Origin: Geobacillus kaustophilus
Lineage (GTDB): Bacteria; Bacillota; Bacilli; Bacillales; Anoxybacillaceae
Direction of reading: 5' to 3'
Length of the DNA: 64,000 nt
Assembly: GCF_000948285.1 (NCBI RefSeq)
Contig: NZ_JYBP01000003.1
Coordinates: 3,162,001-3,226,000, forward strand
The translations under genes and the position numbers were made by a program. This document shows positions 17,103 through 25,945 of the stretch, in pieces; the stretch's first letter is position 1, and each line of letters opens with the position of its first letter. Below the pieces are notes generated by a model. That model was not told the origin of the DNA. It made no database searches and saw only the letters and a program-made list of their open reading frames with translations.

Positions 17103-18586
17103 GGGTCTTCACCATTTTCTGTGATTTCTACTCAATCCTAGAGACATGTTAGCTGGATGAAATAGGTTCATCAGTCAGGATCCTTCTTCCGCATACAGAC
17201 CACGAAGTTGGTAGAATGGAAACAGTCAAGTGCTTTCCTTGACGGGTTCCATTCTACCAACTATCATACCGATAGCGGAAGAAGGGAGCGCTTAAGCAGC
17301 CTGACTGCCTGTAGTGTTCCCTGTACACTCCAGAAATACACGCAAACGAAACCGTTCTAGATTTCGATAGCCATATGCCCGGCGTTTGATGTTTTTGATC
17401 TTGTGATTCGTCCCCTCAATTCGGGCATTCGTATATGGGCACAAAAAGTAGGAAAGAATAGGCTCCTTCCACCTTTCAAGCGTGTTGGCTGCTTTCTGAA
17501 AAGAAGCAAAAGGGCTCTGTTTGGCTAACTGAATCCATTCTTCCAAGCGTTCCTTTGCTTCATGATATCCATCGGTTCGGTAAAAATCCCGAAACAACTC
17601 TTTCAGATAATAAGCAATGGAAAGTGCCGGATACTCCTCCAAGATATCGTCTAATCGAAGCCGTTGGTCCTTACGAAGCTTTTCACAGCCTTTCAAGAGA
17701 AGATATCGAGCCTTTTTCAATGGAGAAAATTCCTTTCTTGCTTGATCCAAGGCTTGTGTCACTTTTTGAACCACATGGTACTTATCGATGACAATCGAAG
17801 CAGATGGAAACAGGGCGCGAACCGCCTTATGATAAGATTCCCACATGTCAAGAATCACCGTTTGGACCATTTCTTTCGACAGGATATTTTGGCTCAACAA
17901 GTTGATGGCGGAGTCACATTGGCGATCGGCATGCATTCCCATGACCGATCCGGCTCTGGCATCCATCAATACAGTTTCATACTGATGTCCCTTTTTTACA
18001 GCGATTTCATCTAAACTAAGCACCATTCCTTCTTGAGAAGATGCTTCTATCGCTGTTTGACGCTCTTTTGCTTTTTTCGATGCGATGGAGTAATAAATGC
18101 GTTCCAATGTTGTATATGGGATGCGGTGCTTTCGGCTAACCTCTTGAATGGTGGAGCCTTCGCAAAGTTCATACAAGTACTCACAAAATCGATTGGTGTA
18201 GTGTTGATTGGGTGGAATCGATTCCAAAGAGGCGGAAAACACTTGAGAACAATTCCAGCACCGATAGCGCTTTACCTTTATGAACAAGTACACCGGTTGA
18301 TGGAAAATCGCCAAATCCCGTACTTTTCTTGTCCGTCTGTCGTGGACAGAGGAAGTGGCAAACCCACAATGAGGGCAACGTTCCTGTGTCTCTGTTTTCT
18401 CTACATGAATCGCATAACCATAGGAAAGAAGTTCTTGTTTAATCACTTTAAATTCTGGCAATCCTAGTGGTATAGAAAGCACTTACGAGACCTCCTTAAT
18501 GTTTATTTCACCGCTAACATTATTGCCAGGATCTCGTCAGTGCTTTCTCTTTTTTGTCACTAAATCACAAAATTTGGTGATGAACC
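17103..18586 (-). mobile_element. Complete ISL3-family insertion sequence
   Basis: 1484 bp. Ends are related inverted repeats, GGGTCTTCACCATTTTCTGT on the left and, complemented, GGTTCATCACCAAATTTTGT on the right. It is flanked by an 8-bp target duplication ATAATTTT at 17095-17102 and 18587-18594, so it inserted by simple transposition and has not rearranged since. Confidence 0.93.
17292..18482 (-). CDS. ISL3-family transposase
   Basis: 396 residues, full length. The N-terminal zinc-binding part reads CPHCGFATSSVHDRR and CWNCSQVFSA; the DDE core includes LSLDEIAVKKGHQYETVLMD, DMWESYHKAV and the closing glutamate in NARIEGTNHKIKNIKRRAYG. It is different from the second ISL3 type at 22642 and 63347. 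No frameshift, so it may be active. Confidence 0.95.
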   Translation of the reverse strand: MLSIPLGLPEFKVIKQELLSYGYAIHVEKTETQERCPHCGFATSSVHDRRTRKVRDLAIFHQPVYLFIKVKRYRCWNCSQVFSASLESIPPNQHYTNRFCEYLYELCEGSTIQEVSRKHRIPYTTLERIYYSIASKKAKERQTAIEASSQEGMVLSLDEIAVKKGHQYETVLMDARAGSVMGMHADRQCDSAINLLSQNILSKEMVQTVILDMWESYHKAVRALFPSASIVIDKYHVVQKVTQALDQARKEFSPLKKARYLLLKGCEKLRKDQRLRLDDILEEYPALSIAYYLKELFRDFYRTDGYHEAKERLEEWIQLAKQSPFASFQKAANTLERWKEPILSYFLCPYTNARIEGTNHKIKNIKRRAYGYRNLERFRLRVFLECTGNTTGSQAA

Positions 18587-18623
18587 ATAATTTTTAGAAA
18601 GGGGAATCAATGAGGTGATCGAT

Positions 18624-18785
18624 ATGCCCTCCGCTTTGGAAACGAAAATGAGGGTGACACTGTCTCACACTGAACAGGCCAATAAACCAGATAAGGATCT
18701 TCCATTTGCCGAATTACGGAAAAAAATAGCCAAACCTTCTCCCTTTGGCAAAAAATTAGTGGACATCTACAAACAAGGACGATAG
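18624..18785 (+). CDS. Putative antitoxin (53 residues) of a PIN-domain toxin-antitoxin pair
   Basis: 53 residues, strongly basic C-terminal half (FAELRKKIAKPSPFGKKL). GAGGTGATCGAT precedes the ATG. Its stop is 6 nt before the PIN gene. The size, position and order are those of an antitoxin, but it lacks an obvious DNA-binding domain and I do not recognise the family. The ISL3 element ends 37 bp upstream, so it may lack its natural promoter. Confidence 0.5.
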   Translation: MPSALETKMRVTLSHTEQANKPDKDLPFAELRKKIAKPSPFGKKLVDIYKQGR

Positions 18786-18791
18786 CCGATT

Positions 18792-19514
18792 ATGTCTTTT
18801 GTGATGACATATGAAGATGCCATAGATGAACATTTTGGACAAGCGTCTATATACATCGATGCTTGTTTTATTTTGGCCTATATGGACTCCAATGATCCAA
18901 GGGGAGATAAGGTATGTGAAATCCTTCAAAAGTGGCATAACGAAGGTATAACGAAATTAGGGATCAGTACACATGTATTTGGGGAAGTAGTACATAACTT
19001 ATTCATTCAAGAAATTCTAGTACCATTAGAAATCTACCATAAAAATCAATCCCATTTACGTTCAAAGTCTCGCCATAATCATCACCTTGGGGAATCAGAA
19101 GAAAGCGTATCCTTCCTATATAACGTTTGGAAAAAACAGATTCCAAGTTTCTACAAGAAGAACGTTTTTATTAATGTTTCAGAATTAATCAAATTAGTGA
19201 AGATGAATTATCCCTCAAAAAGAAACAAGTTGCAAATCTTCTACAACAATTCCATTGACCGATATAATGAATTTTTATCTGCCCTAAGGCACCATTTCCA
19301 CATTGAATTCCTAACAACAGATGCCCACATTCAAGATTTAGCCTTGGCTCAAATGCGGTTGTTCCAGCTCGAAGCCTATGATGCCTTGCATTATGCCATT
19401 GCAACATACCACCATTATGACTACTTCGCTACGCTTGATGGCGATTTTGTCCATACTCTTTACCACCAAGACCCCGACCCAGCGTCGATTACAAAGATTA
19501 TAAAAATCGCCTAG
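18792..19514 (+). CDS. PIN-domain protein, putative toxin ribonuclease
   Basis: 240 residues. A PIN fold is indicated by acidic positions in order: YIDACFILAYMDS (Asp near 23), HVFGEVVHNLF (Glu), EAYDALHYAIA (Asp) and FATLDGDF (Asp). PIN toxins are Mg-dependent ribonucleases. It is longer than VapC (~130 residues), with an inserted charged region around 75-150. It is less GC-rich than its neighbours, suggesting acquisition. A housekeeping PIN nuclease is an alternative. Confidence 0.7.
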   Translation: MSFVMTYEDAIDEHFGQASIYIDACFILAYMDSNDPRGDKVCEILQKWHNEGITKLGISTHVFGEVVHNLFIQEILVPLEIYHKNQSHLRSKSRHNHHLGESEESVSFLYNVWKKQIPSFYKKNVFINVSELIKLVKMNYPSKRNKLQIFYNNSIDRYNEFLSALRHHFHIEFLTTDAHIQDLALAQMRLFQLEAYDALHYAIATYHHYDYFATLDGDFVHTLYHQDPDPASITKIIKIA

Positions 19515-19693
19515 CCTTGACGTCTTGATCGAGTTGGGGCTGAAAAAGCAAGGGAGGCAGGGAACTCCATGCCCCCTTCATTTCCTCTCCGCTCACGTGA
19601 GCTGCACCAAGTTCAACCATGTGAATTGGCGACAAAGAAAGAGTATGTAATACATCGATCCGCCTTTAAGATGTGCAAAAAAGCGGAAGCGCC

Positions 19694-20878
19694 TTACTCC
19701 GCCCCCGCCAACAGTTTCAACGTCGCCGCGACAAACAGCTGCACCCCAATCTCAAGTGCATCCTCGTCAATCGTAAAGCGTGGGTGGTGATGCGGATAAA
19801 CGATGCCTTTTTCTTTGTTTCCAGCGCCGACGTAGAAAAAGCTGCCCGGCGCTTTTTGCAAGAAGGCCGAGAAATCCTCGCCGCCCATGTTCGGCTTCAG
19901 GCGGGCGATGGCTTCATCGCCAAACAGCTCGCGCGCTGTTTCTTCGATGACGCGGGTCACTTCATCGTAGTTGACGACCGGGCGGTAGCCGTAGTCAAAT
20001 TGAAACTCGTACGAAGCGCCGTGCGCTTCGGTAATGCCTTTGACAATGCGCTCCATCCATTGCGGGATCGTCTGCCGCAGCTCCGCATCAAACGTCCGCA
20101 CCGTCCCTTGAATTTCGACCTCCCCAGGCAGGACGTTATGCGCCGTACCGGCGACAAATTGCGTCACGGACAGAACGACTGGCTCGAGCGGGTCAACGTA
20201 GCGTGAGACGATATGTTGCAAGTTCGTCACGACTTGGGCGCCGATGGCGATCGCATCGATCGTTTGGTGCGGCATCGCCCCGTGGCCGCCTTTGCCGATG
20301 ATGCGGATGAAAAACCGGTCGGGTGCGGCCATCATCGGCCCATACACAATGCCGATTTTTCCGCGCTCAAGCGGCGACCAAAGGTGAGTGCCGATGACAA
20401 CGTCCACCCCGTCCATGACGCCGGCCTGCACCATTTCTTCCGCCCCGCCGGGGAACAGTTCTTCCGCATGTTGGAACAAAAAGCGAATCTCGCCGTTGAT
20501 TTGGTCGCGCAGCTGCGAAAAAATTTTCGCCGTCCCCAACAGCATCGCCGTATGGCCGTCATGCCCGCACGCATGCATGACGCCGGGGTTGTTCGAGGCA
20601 AACTCAAACGTGTTTTCCTCTTGAATCGGCAGCGCATCCATATCGGCGCGGATGGCGACGACCCGGCCCGGCTGTTTGCCAATGAGCCGCGCCATGACGC
20701 TCGTTTTCGTCGGCCGGGAAAGCTGGAAATTCCCGAACGACTGCAGCGTGTCATAAACGAACTGCGCCGTTTTTTCCTCCTCAAAAGACAGCTCTGGATT
20801 GGCGTGCAAATGGCGGCGCCAGGCGATGACATCCGCTTTCACTTCATCGACCAGCCGTTTGATCTCTTCGTTTATCAT
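19694..20878 (-). CDS. amaA: N-acyl-L-amino acid amidohydrolase (aminoacylase), M20 family
   Basis: 394 residues. M20 metal-binding motifs are present: RADMDALPIQEE, MHACGHDGHTAML, HAEELFPGGAEEM and, near the end, PNMGGEDFSAFLQ. The sequence is very close to what I recall of the G. stearothermophilus aminoacylase AmaA, a zinc/cobalt enzyme that removes acyl groups from N-acyl-L-amino acids. GAGGGGG lies upstream of the ATG. It stands alone, separated from ugd by a terminator. Confidence 0.9.
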   Translation of the reverse strand: MINEEIKRLVDEVKADVIAWRRHLHANPELSFEEEKTAQFVYDTLQSFGNFQLSRPTKTSVMARLIGKQPGRVVAIRADMDALPIQEENTFEFASNNPGVMHACGHDGHTAMLLGTAKIFSQLRDQINGEIRFLFQHAEELFPGGAEEMVQAGVMDGVDVVIGTHLWSPLERGKIGIVYGPMMAAPDRFFIRIIGKGGHGAMPHQTIDAIAIGAQVVTNLQHIVSRYVDPLEPVVLSVTQFVAGTAHNVLPGEVEIQGTVRTFDAELRQTIPQWMERIVKGITEAHGASYEFQFDYGYRPVVNYDEVTRVIEETARELFGDEAIARLKPNMGGEDFSAFLQKAPGSFFYVGAGNKEKGIVYPHHHPRFTIDEDALEIGVQLFVAATLKLLAGAE

Positions 20879-20960
20879 GACGTTTCCCCCTCTCTTCTAC
20901 TTTCCTAATATTATAAACGGAAATTTTGGAATTTTCATTCCCTCACATTCATAAAGAAAG

Positions 20961-20992
20961 GCAGCCCACTGCACGTTTAGTGAGTGAGCTGC
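20961..20992 (-). terminator. Terminator of ugd
   Basis: On the minus strand GCAGCTCACT pairs with AGTGGGCTGC, followed by CTTTCTTT. Confidence 0.7.
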
Positions 20993-21003
20993 TGTCCCAA
21001 ACG

Positions 21004-22344
21004 TCATTCGTGATGCTCCACCGTTTCCTTCATCGCGCTTTGCCATCCACCCACCGCTGGCCGCCCGATTGATTCGTAGATCAGGCCGGCTGCTTCGGCT
21101 GCCCTCAAGTCGTAACAGTTGCGCCCGTCCACCACGATTGGCGTCTTCATGAGCCCCTTGTAGCGGTGAAGGTCAAACTGGAGCACGGCCGGCCATTCGG
21201 TGAAAATGAAACAAACATCCGCTCCGCGAATCGCTTCCTCAATCGTTTTGCAACCAACAACCGCATCGCCAAAGCAACGGGCGACATGTCCGAGGGCAGC
21301 TGGGTCCCAGACGCGCACGGCGGCTCCTTCGGCGATCAGGCGTTCGATGTTCGCCAATGCCGGCGATTCGCGCACATCGTCCGTGCCGGGCTTGAATGCG
21401 GCGCCAAGGACGGCAACAGTCCGGTTGCGAAAATCTCTGATATACGGACGCGCTTTGTCAAGGAGCTTCCACTTTTGTTTCTCATTGACGTCCATCGCCG
21501 CCCACACGGTTTTGAGCGAATAGCCATGGGAAGCAGCCAACGCGTAAAGCGCCTTCGCATCTTTCGGCAAGCACGAGCCCCCATAGCCGACGCCCGCGCG
21601 CAAAAAGCGGCGGCCAATGCGCGGATCCATGCCGATCGCTTCCGCCACCGCCTGAACATCAGCGCCGACCAGTTCACAGACGTTGGCGATCTCGTTGATG
21701 TAGGAAATTTTCAGCGCCAAAAACACATTGGCGGCGTATTTGATCATCTCTGCGCTTCTTCGGTCCGTCACGACGTACGGGAGGGCAAACGGGGCGTACA
21801 GGTCCTTCATCACCCGCTCGGCGCGCTCCGATTCCACCCCCAACACGATGCGCGGCGCCTGCAGCGTATCGCGCACGGCTGTTCCTTGTGAGAGAAACTC
21901 CGGATTGGAAACGATGTCGATGCGCACCCCAGGGCGTCCGTTTTCAGCTACAAAGCGCGCGGCCTCATCCCCTGTGCCGACGGGCACCGTTGATTTGATC
22001 GCCACGAGACAGTCGCGCTCCACCGCCAGCACGATGCGGCCGAGCGCCTTCCAAACAGCGTCAAGATGCACGGAACCGTCCGGAAGCGGCGGGGTGCCGA
22101 CAGCGATCATAATCACTTCCGCCTGCTGATACGCTTCCACATCGTTGGTCGTAAAGCGAAGGCGGGCGCTGTTTCGTTCGATGAGCGGTTCAAGTCCCGG
22201 CTCATAAATCGGAACGATCCCTTTATTTAACAAGCGAATTTTTTCCTCATCCACGTCCACGCATATGACATCATGGCCTTTATCAGCCAGACAGGCGGCG
22301 GTCACCAGCCCCACATACCCCGCCCCGGCGATCGTGATTTTCAC
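21004..22344 (-). CDS. ugd: UDP-glucose 6-dehydrogenase
   Basis: 446 residues. Rossmann start MKITIAGAGYVGLVTAACLA, central IKSTVPVGTGD, catalytic cysteine motif GVGYGGSCLPKDAKAL (~258) and C-terminal GAAFKPGTDDVRESPA are all intact. It oxidises UDP-glucose to UDP-glucuronate with two NAD+. Bacillus homologues (TuaD/Ugd) feed teichuronic acid or exopolysaccharide. UDP-glucose could come from GalU encoded at 39815. Confidence 0.95.
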   Translation of the reverse strand: MKITIAGAGYVGLVTAACLADKGHDVICVDVDEEKIRLLNKGIVPIYEPGLEPLIERNSARLRFTTNDVEAYQQAEVIMIAVGTPPLPDGSVHLDAVWKALGRIVLAVERDCLVAIKSTVPVGTGDEAARFVAENGRPGVRIDIVSNPEFLSQGTAVRDTLQAPRIVLGVESERAERVMKDLYAPFALPYVVTDRRSAEMIKYAANVFLALKISYINEIANVCELVGADVQAVAEAIGMDPRIGRRFLRAGVGYGGSCLPKDAKALYALAASHGYSLKTVWAAMDVNEKQKWKLLDKARPYIRDFRNRTVAVLGAAFKPGTDDVRESPALANIERLIAEGAAVRVWDPAALGHVARCFGDAVVGCKTIEEAIRGADVCFIFTEWPAVLQFDLHRYKGLMKTPIVVDGRNCYDLRAAEAAGLIYESIGRPAVGGWQSAMKETVEHHE

Positions 22345-22445
22345 GGTTCATCACACCTTTTCGATCCTTTGCGGCTATCGTCGCTTGTCCTCATTATAGC
22401 GAATCACCCCACAAATTTCACCGTTTCTGTCCGTCCAAAAGCGAA

Positions 22446-22471
22446 AACCGGGAGACCCTCGCCTCCCGGTT
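22446..22471 (-). terminator. Terminator of the former brnQ gene
   Basis: Stem AACCGGGAG / CTCCCGGTT with a T-rich stretch on the minus-strand side. Confidence 0.65.
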
Positions 22472-22474
22472 GAT

Positions 22475-22633
22475 TTACGCCGCGTGCTTCCGTTTGTTGG
22501 CCGATGTCCGATCCAAAGCCTTGCCGAGCGCCGCGCCGCCATCGATGAAAAACGGCTTCGCCCCGATTTCATAAGCGACGCTCGCCGCTCTTGGAATGCC
22601 AAAAAACGGCCCGATCGCCAAATAGACGGCAAG
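22475..22633 (-). pseudogene. brnQ remnant (branched-chain amino acid carrier)
   Basis: 52 codons read LAVYLAIGPFFGIPRAASVA then YEIGAKPFF, matching the segment around residue 90-115 of BrnQ/LIVCS carriers, and continue in frame to a lysine-rich C-terminus ending KRKHAA. The middle of the gene is missing and the 5' side stops exactly at the target duplication of an ISL3 element. The mature carrier would be ~440 residues. Confidence 0.6.
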
Positions 22634-22641
22634 TTTTCACC

Positions 22642-23976
22642 GGTTCATCACCAAAAGATGTACTTGCACCTGCCATTAAAGTATGTTAGTCGTTTCTAAC
22701 CGAACCCGTAATGCAAAACGCTGGATATTTCTGTATCCATATCCTCGACGTTTGATCAGCTTGATCTTGTTGTTCGTTCCTTCCATTTTCCCATTCGAGT
22801 AAGGGGATAAAATGCAAGAAACGATTTCTTCTGTTCGCTTGACGAGCGCTTTTGCAATCGCGCGCACAACCGAACAAGGACAAAACGAATACCGATGAAT
22901 CCAAGACTCCAAACGTCGTTTCGCCTGTTGCTCGTCTTTGCTTTTGGACACATAACGAAAATGTTGGAGCGATTGGTAGACCGACTTTAAGTCATCGCTT
23001 TCATTACACCATTCTCGTACGATTTGACGTTCTTCCTCCGTCAATTTCTCTGGGCATGTGCTCAATAAACGGCAAACGTAACGAACATTTCCGTGTTTCC
23101 TGCTTCCTTTGTCTACATATTTGCGGCAACGATCTAAAGCATCCGTAAACAGCTGAATGACATGGAAATAATCGACCACGTGTGTCGCCTCTGGGCAACC
23201 CCCTTGAATGGCTTTTTTCATCGCTGGGGCTAAATCGCTTACGACATACTGAACAGAACGAGACACATGCGCCAACGCACGTCTGATGGCTTCCTCGTTC
23301 TTTCCAGCTTCGATGGCATACACTTCTCCCGTCTCGGCATCCATGATCGCCACTCCGTAGTCATGCCCTTTTCGAAAGGCAAATTCATCGACACAAACCG
23401 CCTTTGGTTGGATATCATTCGATAGGAAGGAAGGGGCATGGGTATAAAACCAACGTTCCACGGTCGTGTAAGGGAGTTTGAGCATCCGAGCTACTGCCTG
23501 AATGGATGTCCCGATGCAAGATTGCGCCACCCATTGCTGAAAAGCGTCTGTTGCCACACTTCGAGGGGAGATTCCTGGATAAGACGTGCTGAACGTCATG
23601 CCACACGTACTACAACGTCTGCGCTCGACAGGAAGTTCAATCCAAAAAATCCCGATTCGTTGAGCATAGCCATGCATCCATTGCTTCTTTTTTCCTGTCA
23701 TTTTGATCGTGCGTTTCAAGCAGACGGGACATAATGGGCATTGTTCAGGTAGAGAAAGTTCGAAAATCCAACGATCTCCTTCTTTTCGCACCTTTTGAAT
23801 CAAAACATCTGGTAAATCGATAAGTTCTTTGATAAACTGAGAGTACATGCGAATTTTCCTCCAATGGTTTGGTTTGGTCACCTTTACCATACAGGAAAAT
23901 TCGCATTTTTTGTACCCTCTATTTTCGCTATGCACACCGATCTTAAATCATCAAGTACAACTTGTGGTGAAGAGCC
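22642..23976 (-). mobile_element. ISL3-family insertion sequence, second type
   Basis: 1335 bp between GGTTCATCACCAAAAGATGT (left) and the complement of GGCTCTTCACCACAAGTTGT (right), flanked by the 8-bp target duplication TTTTCACC (22634-22641 and 23977-23984). A nearly identical copy begins at 63347 in the opposite orientation, and the MITE at 39102-39258 has the same ends. Confidence 0.93.
22676..23848 (-). CDS. ISL3-family transposase
   Basis: 390 residues from the ATG at 23846-23848, which has GGAGGAAAATTCGC upstream; the open frame extends 29 codons further but without a start signal. Zinc-finger part CPLCPVCLKRTIKMTG and CSTCGMTFSTSYPG; DDE core includes VCVDEFAFRKGHDYGVAIMD, VVSDLAPAMKKAI and the glutamate in NGKMEGTNNKIKLIKRRGYG. 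Intact. Confidence 0.94.
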   Translation of the reverse strand: MYSQFIKELIDLPDVLIQKVRKEGDRWIFELSLPEQCPLCPVCLKRTIKMTGKKKQWMHGYAQRIGIFWIELPVERRRCSTCGMTFSTSYPGISPRSVATDAFQQWVAQSCIGTSIQAVARMLKLPYTTVERWFYTHAPSFLSNDIQPKAVCVDEFAFRKGHDYGVAIMDAETGEVYAIEAGKNEEAIRRALAHVSRSVQYVVSDLAPAMKKAIQGGCPEATHVVDYFHVIQLFTDALDRCRKYVDKGSRKHGNVRYVCRLLSTCPEKLTEEERQIVREWCNESDDLKSVYQSLQHFRYVSKSKDEQQAKRRLESWIHRYSFCPCSVVRAIAKALVKRTEEIVSCILSPYSNGKMEGTNNKIKLIKRRGYGYRNIQRFALRVRLETTNIL

Positions 23977-23984
23977 TTTTCACC

Positions 23985-23996
23985 ATCCTTCTAGAC
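23985..23996 (-). repeat. End fragment of the 140-bp repeat family
   Basis: Together with the target duplication it reads TTTTCACCATCCTTCTAG, the right end of the 140-bp repeat (TTTTCACCAGCCTTCTAG). The ISL3 element entered exactly here; the rest of the repeat is absent and brnQ remnant follows on the other side. Confidence 0.45.
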
Positions 23997-24236
23997 GATA
24001 GAAAAAAACGAAAAATGATTATTTCACACATTTATAAATATTATATTTTTTCAACTTTTTTTCAACAATTACCTGTTCACCACGGTCATAGAAAAAGAGG
24101 ATGTCTCAAAATGCAGCGACACACCCTCTTTCATTGACTTATATATACCGCATCGAACGAATGTGTTTCACCGAGGCATGCGGACGGCCTTTTGAGTCGG
24201 CTCCTTTCCATAACGCGTCCGCCGCGAAACAGAACC

Positions 24237-25577
24237 TCATTCAAAATACCGAAGCACGGCATGAACCATTGCCGTCGTCACCGCTTCCCGATAGCCATCG
24301 CCCGCAACGGTTCCGGCATCGGACGGGTTGCTTAAATAGCCGAGTTCGAGCAGCACGGATGGCCGCTCGTTCTCCCGCAGCACGTAATAGTCGCCAAACG
24401 CAACGCCGCGGAACGGAAGCAGGACGAATTGCGAAAACGGCTGTTCGAACGATTGGGCCAACCTATAATCCGCTAACCGGTCGTAATAGTAGATCGTAAT
24501 GCCGCTCGCCTGCCGGTCAGCGGCGCTGTCGTAATGCAGGCTGATAAACGCATCCGCCTGATACAAGCGGGCGGCGGCGACGCGCGCCGACAGCGGCACA
24601 TAATCATCGCCATCCCTCGTCAACACGACGCGGGCGCCGTACGACTGCAGTTTGTTTTTCAAGAGCTTGACGGTTTCCAACGTCAACTCCTTTTCCTTGA
24701 TGCCATCGACGCTTTGCGCCCCGCTGTCTTTGCCGCCATGCCCGGCGTCAAGAACGATCGTTTTTCCAGCCAACGGTTGAACGGGGCCTGGCGTCCAGCG
24801 GCTCACGTAGCTTTGCGGGCCGCCAAGGCGAATAATAGAAGGCGGAACGGAGGCGTCCACCGCCCCTTCTTGATTTTTGGCGGCCTTTTCACTTTCCACG
24901 CCGATGTAATCAGCCGCCACCCAGCCGGCCAGGCCCGAACGGGCGATGATCTTATGCCAGTCTTGTTTTGTTTCGACAATCTTGACGCGATCGCCGCGCA
25001 ACAGACGCCCGATCCGTTCTGCGTCCAATGATGGCGCCGCCCGCACGTTGAGCGAATCGGTGTCCACCACTCCTTCCGACTGCGAAACAGAGCGGTTCTC
25101 AGCTGGCGCCAAATACGAGGCAGCGACCCAACCGACGGCATCTTCCGCCACTACTTTTTTCCACCCTCCTTCTTCACCAATCACCCACACCGTCTCCCCT
25201 TGCGTCAAATGGCCGAGAATGCGGGCTTTCGCACCCGGCTCCTGCCGCAGGCGGAGCCGATTTTCTTGCACCACCTCGGCGCGTTGCACAAAGACGGCGT
25301 ACGGCTCGGCCATCCACCCGGTCCGATTGTTCTCCCATTCAATTTTCACCCAGCCGTCTTTCACATCCACCACCCGGTATACTTCGCCGCGGCGGATGTT
25401 CGCCATCGGCCGATACGGCACCCCCGGTCCTTGGCGGACGTTGACGCGATCCGCCATCACGACCGCCAAGCGCTTCGTTTCTTCCGTGCCATTTTCCCCT
25501 TTCGCTCCCGACGGCCAAAGGAGTGCAAACAAGCAAAGCAGACAAAACGATGCGGCGAGCCATCCCCCCCGCCTCAT
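24237..25577 (-). CDS. N-acetylmuramoyl-L-alanine amidase with three SH3b domains
   Basis: 446 residues. A signal peptide covers ~1-27. Three bacterial SH3 repeats follow (~36-95, 98-155, 165-225), each with VNVRQGPG, LRLRQEPG or LNVRAAPS and a closing GW(V/M)A; then an Amidase_3 domain (~268-445) with zinc ligands in LDAGHGGKD, EKELTLETV and ISLHYD and the catalytic Glu in LLELGYLSNPSD. It cleaves the bond between muramic acid and the peptide stem of peptidoglycan. The layout resembles B. subtilis YrvJ/CwlB-type autolysins. Confidence 0.92.
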   Translation of the reverse strand: MRRGGWLAASFCLLCLFALLWPSGAKGENGTEETKRLAVVMADRVNVRQGPGVPYRPMANIRRGEVYRVVDVKDGWVKIEWENNRTGWMAEPYAVFVQRAEVVQENRLRLRQEPGAKARILGHLTQGETVWVIGEEGGWKKVVAEDAVGWVAASYLAPAENRSVSQSEGVVDTDSLNVRAAPSLDAERIGRLLRGDRVKIVETKQDWHKIIARSGLAGWVAADYIGVESEKAAKNQEGAVDASVPPSIIRLGGPQSYVSRWTPGPVQPLAGKTIVLDAGHGGKDSGAQSVDGIKEKELTLETVKLLKNKLQSYGARVVLTRDGDDYVPLSARVAAARLYQADAFISLHYDSAADRQASGITIYYYDRLADYRLAQSFEQPFSQFVLLPFRGVAFGDYYVLRENERPSVLLELGYLSNPSDAGTVAGDGYREAVTTAMVHAVLRYFE

Positions 25578-25945
25578 GCGCGCTCCCTCCCCGTTCTCTC
25601 ATTACTACTATATGGTTCGCGCGCAATCGGCCATTTCCTGTCTGCCAGCCGCGAAAACCGCTCGACAGAACGGGCGCCGCCGACATCCACAAACCGACAA
25701 TGAACGCCCCATTTCCGCACAATGCCCCCTCGTGCGACAGCGGACAAAACGATGCGCCAATGCCGGCGATGGGGCAACGCACCAATACGGCATGCATATT
25801 TCCAACCGTTTCCCGATCGGCTCGCTCATTCCGATACATGATGACCGGAGGCAAGATGACCGCGATCGTGATGCTTCAATTATTTTGATTTTTGGAAAAA
25901 CAGGTTAAACTATAAGTATACAAAAACGAACCCAAAAGGAGAACG
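25578..25945. other. Gene-free stretch upstream of the amidase and pRiA4b-like genes
   Basis: 370 bp between divergent genes. Open frames exist on the minus strand but they lack start signals, overlap the amidase frame and resemble nothing I know. Promoters for both flanking genes must be here. Confidence 0.5.

Noticed and set aside
24085-24140. Hairpin AAAGAGG...CCTCTTT as a terminator of the amidase
   Set aside because: The stem is broken by several mismatches and there is no T run on the minus strand.
25339-25854. 171-codon minus-strand open frame
   Set aside because: It overlaps the amidase frame, lacks a ribosome-binding site and its composition looks like an out-of-frame reading of GC-rich DNA.
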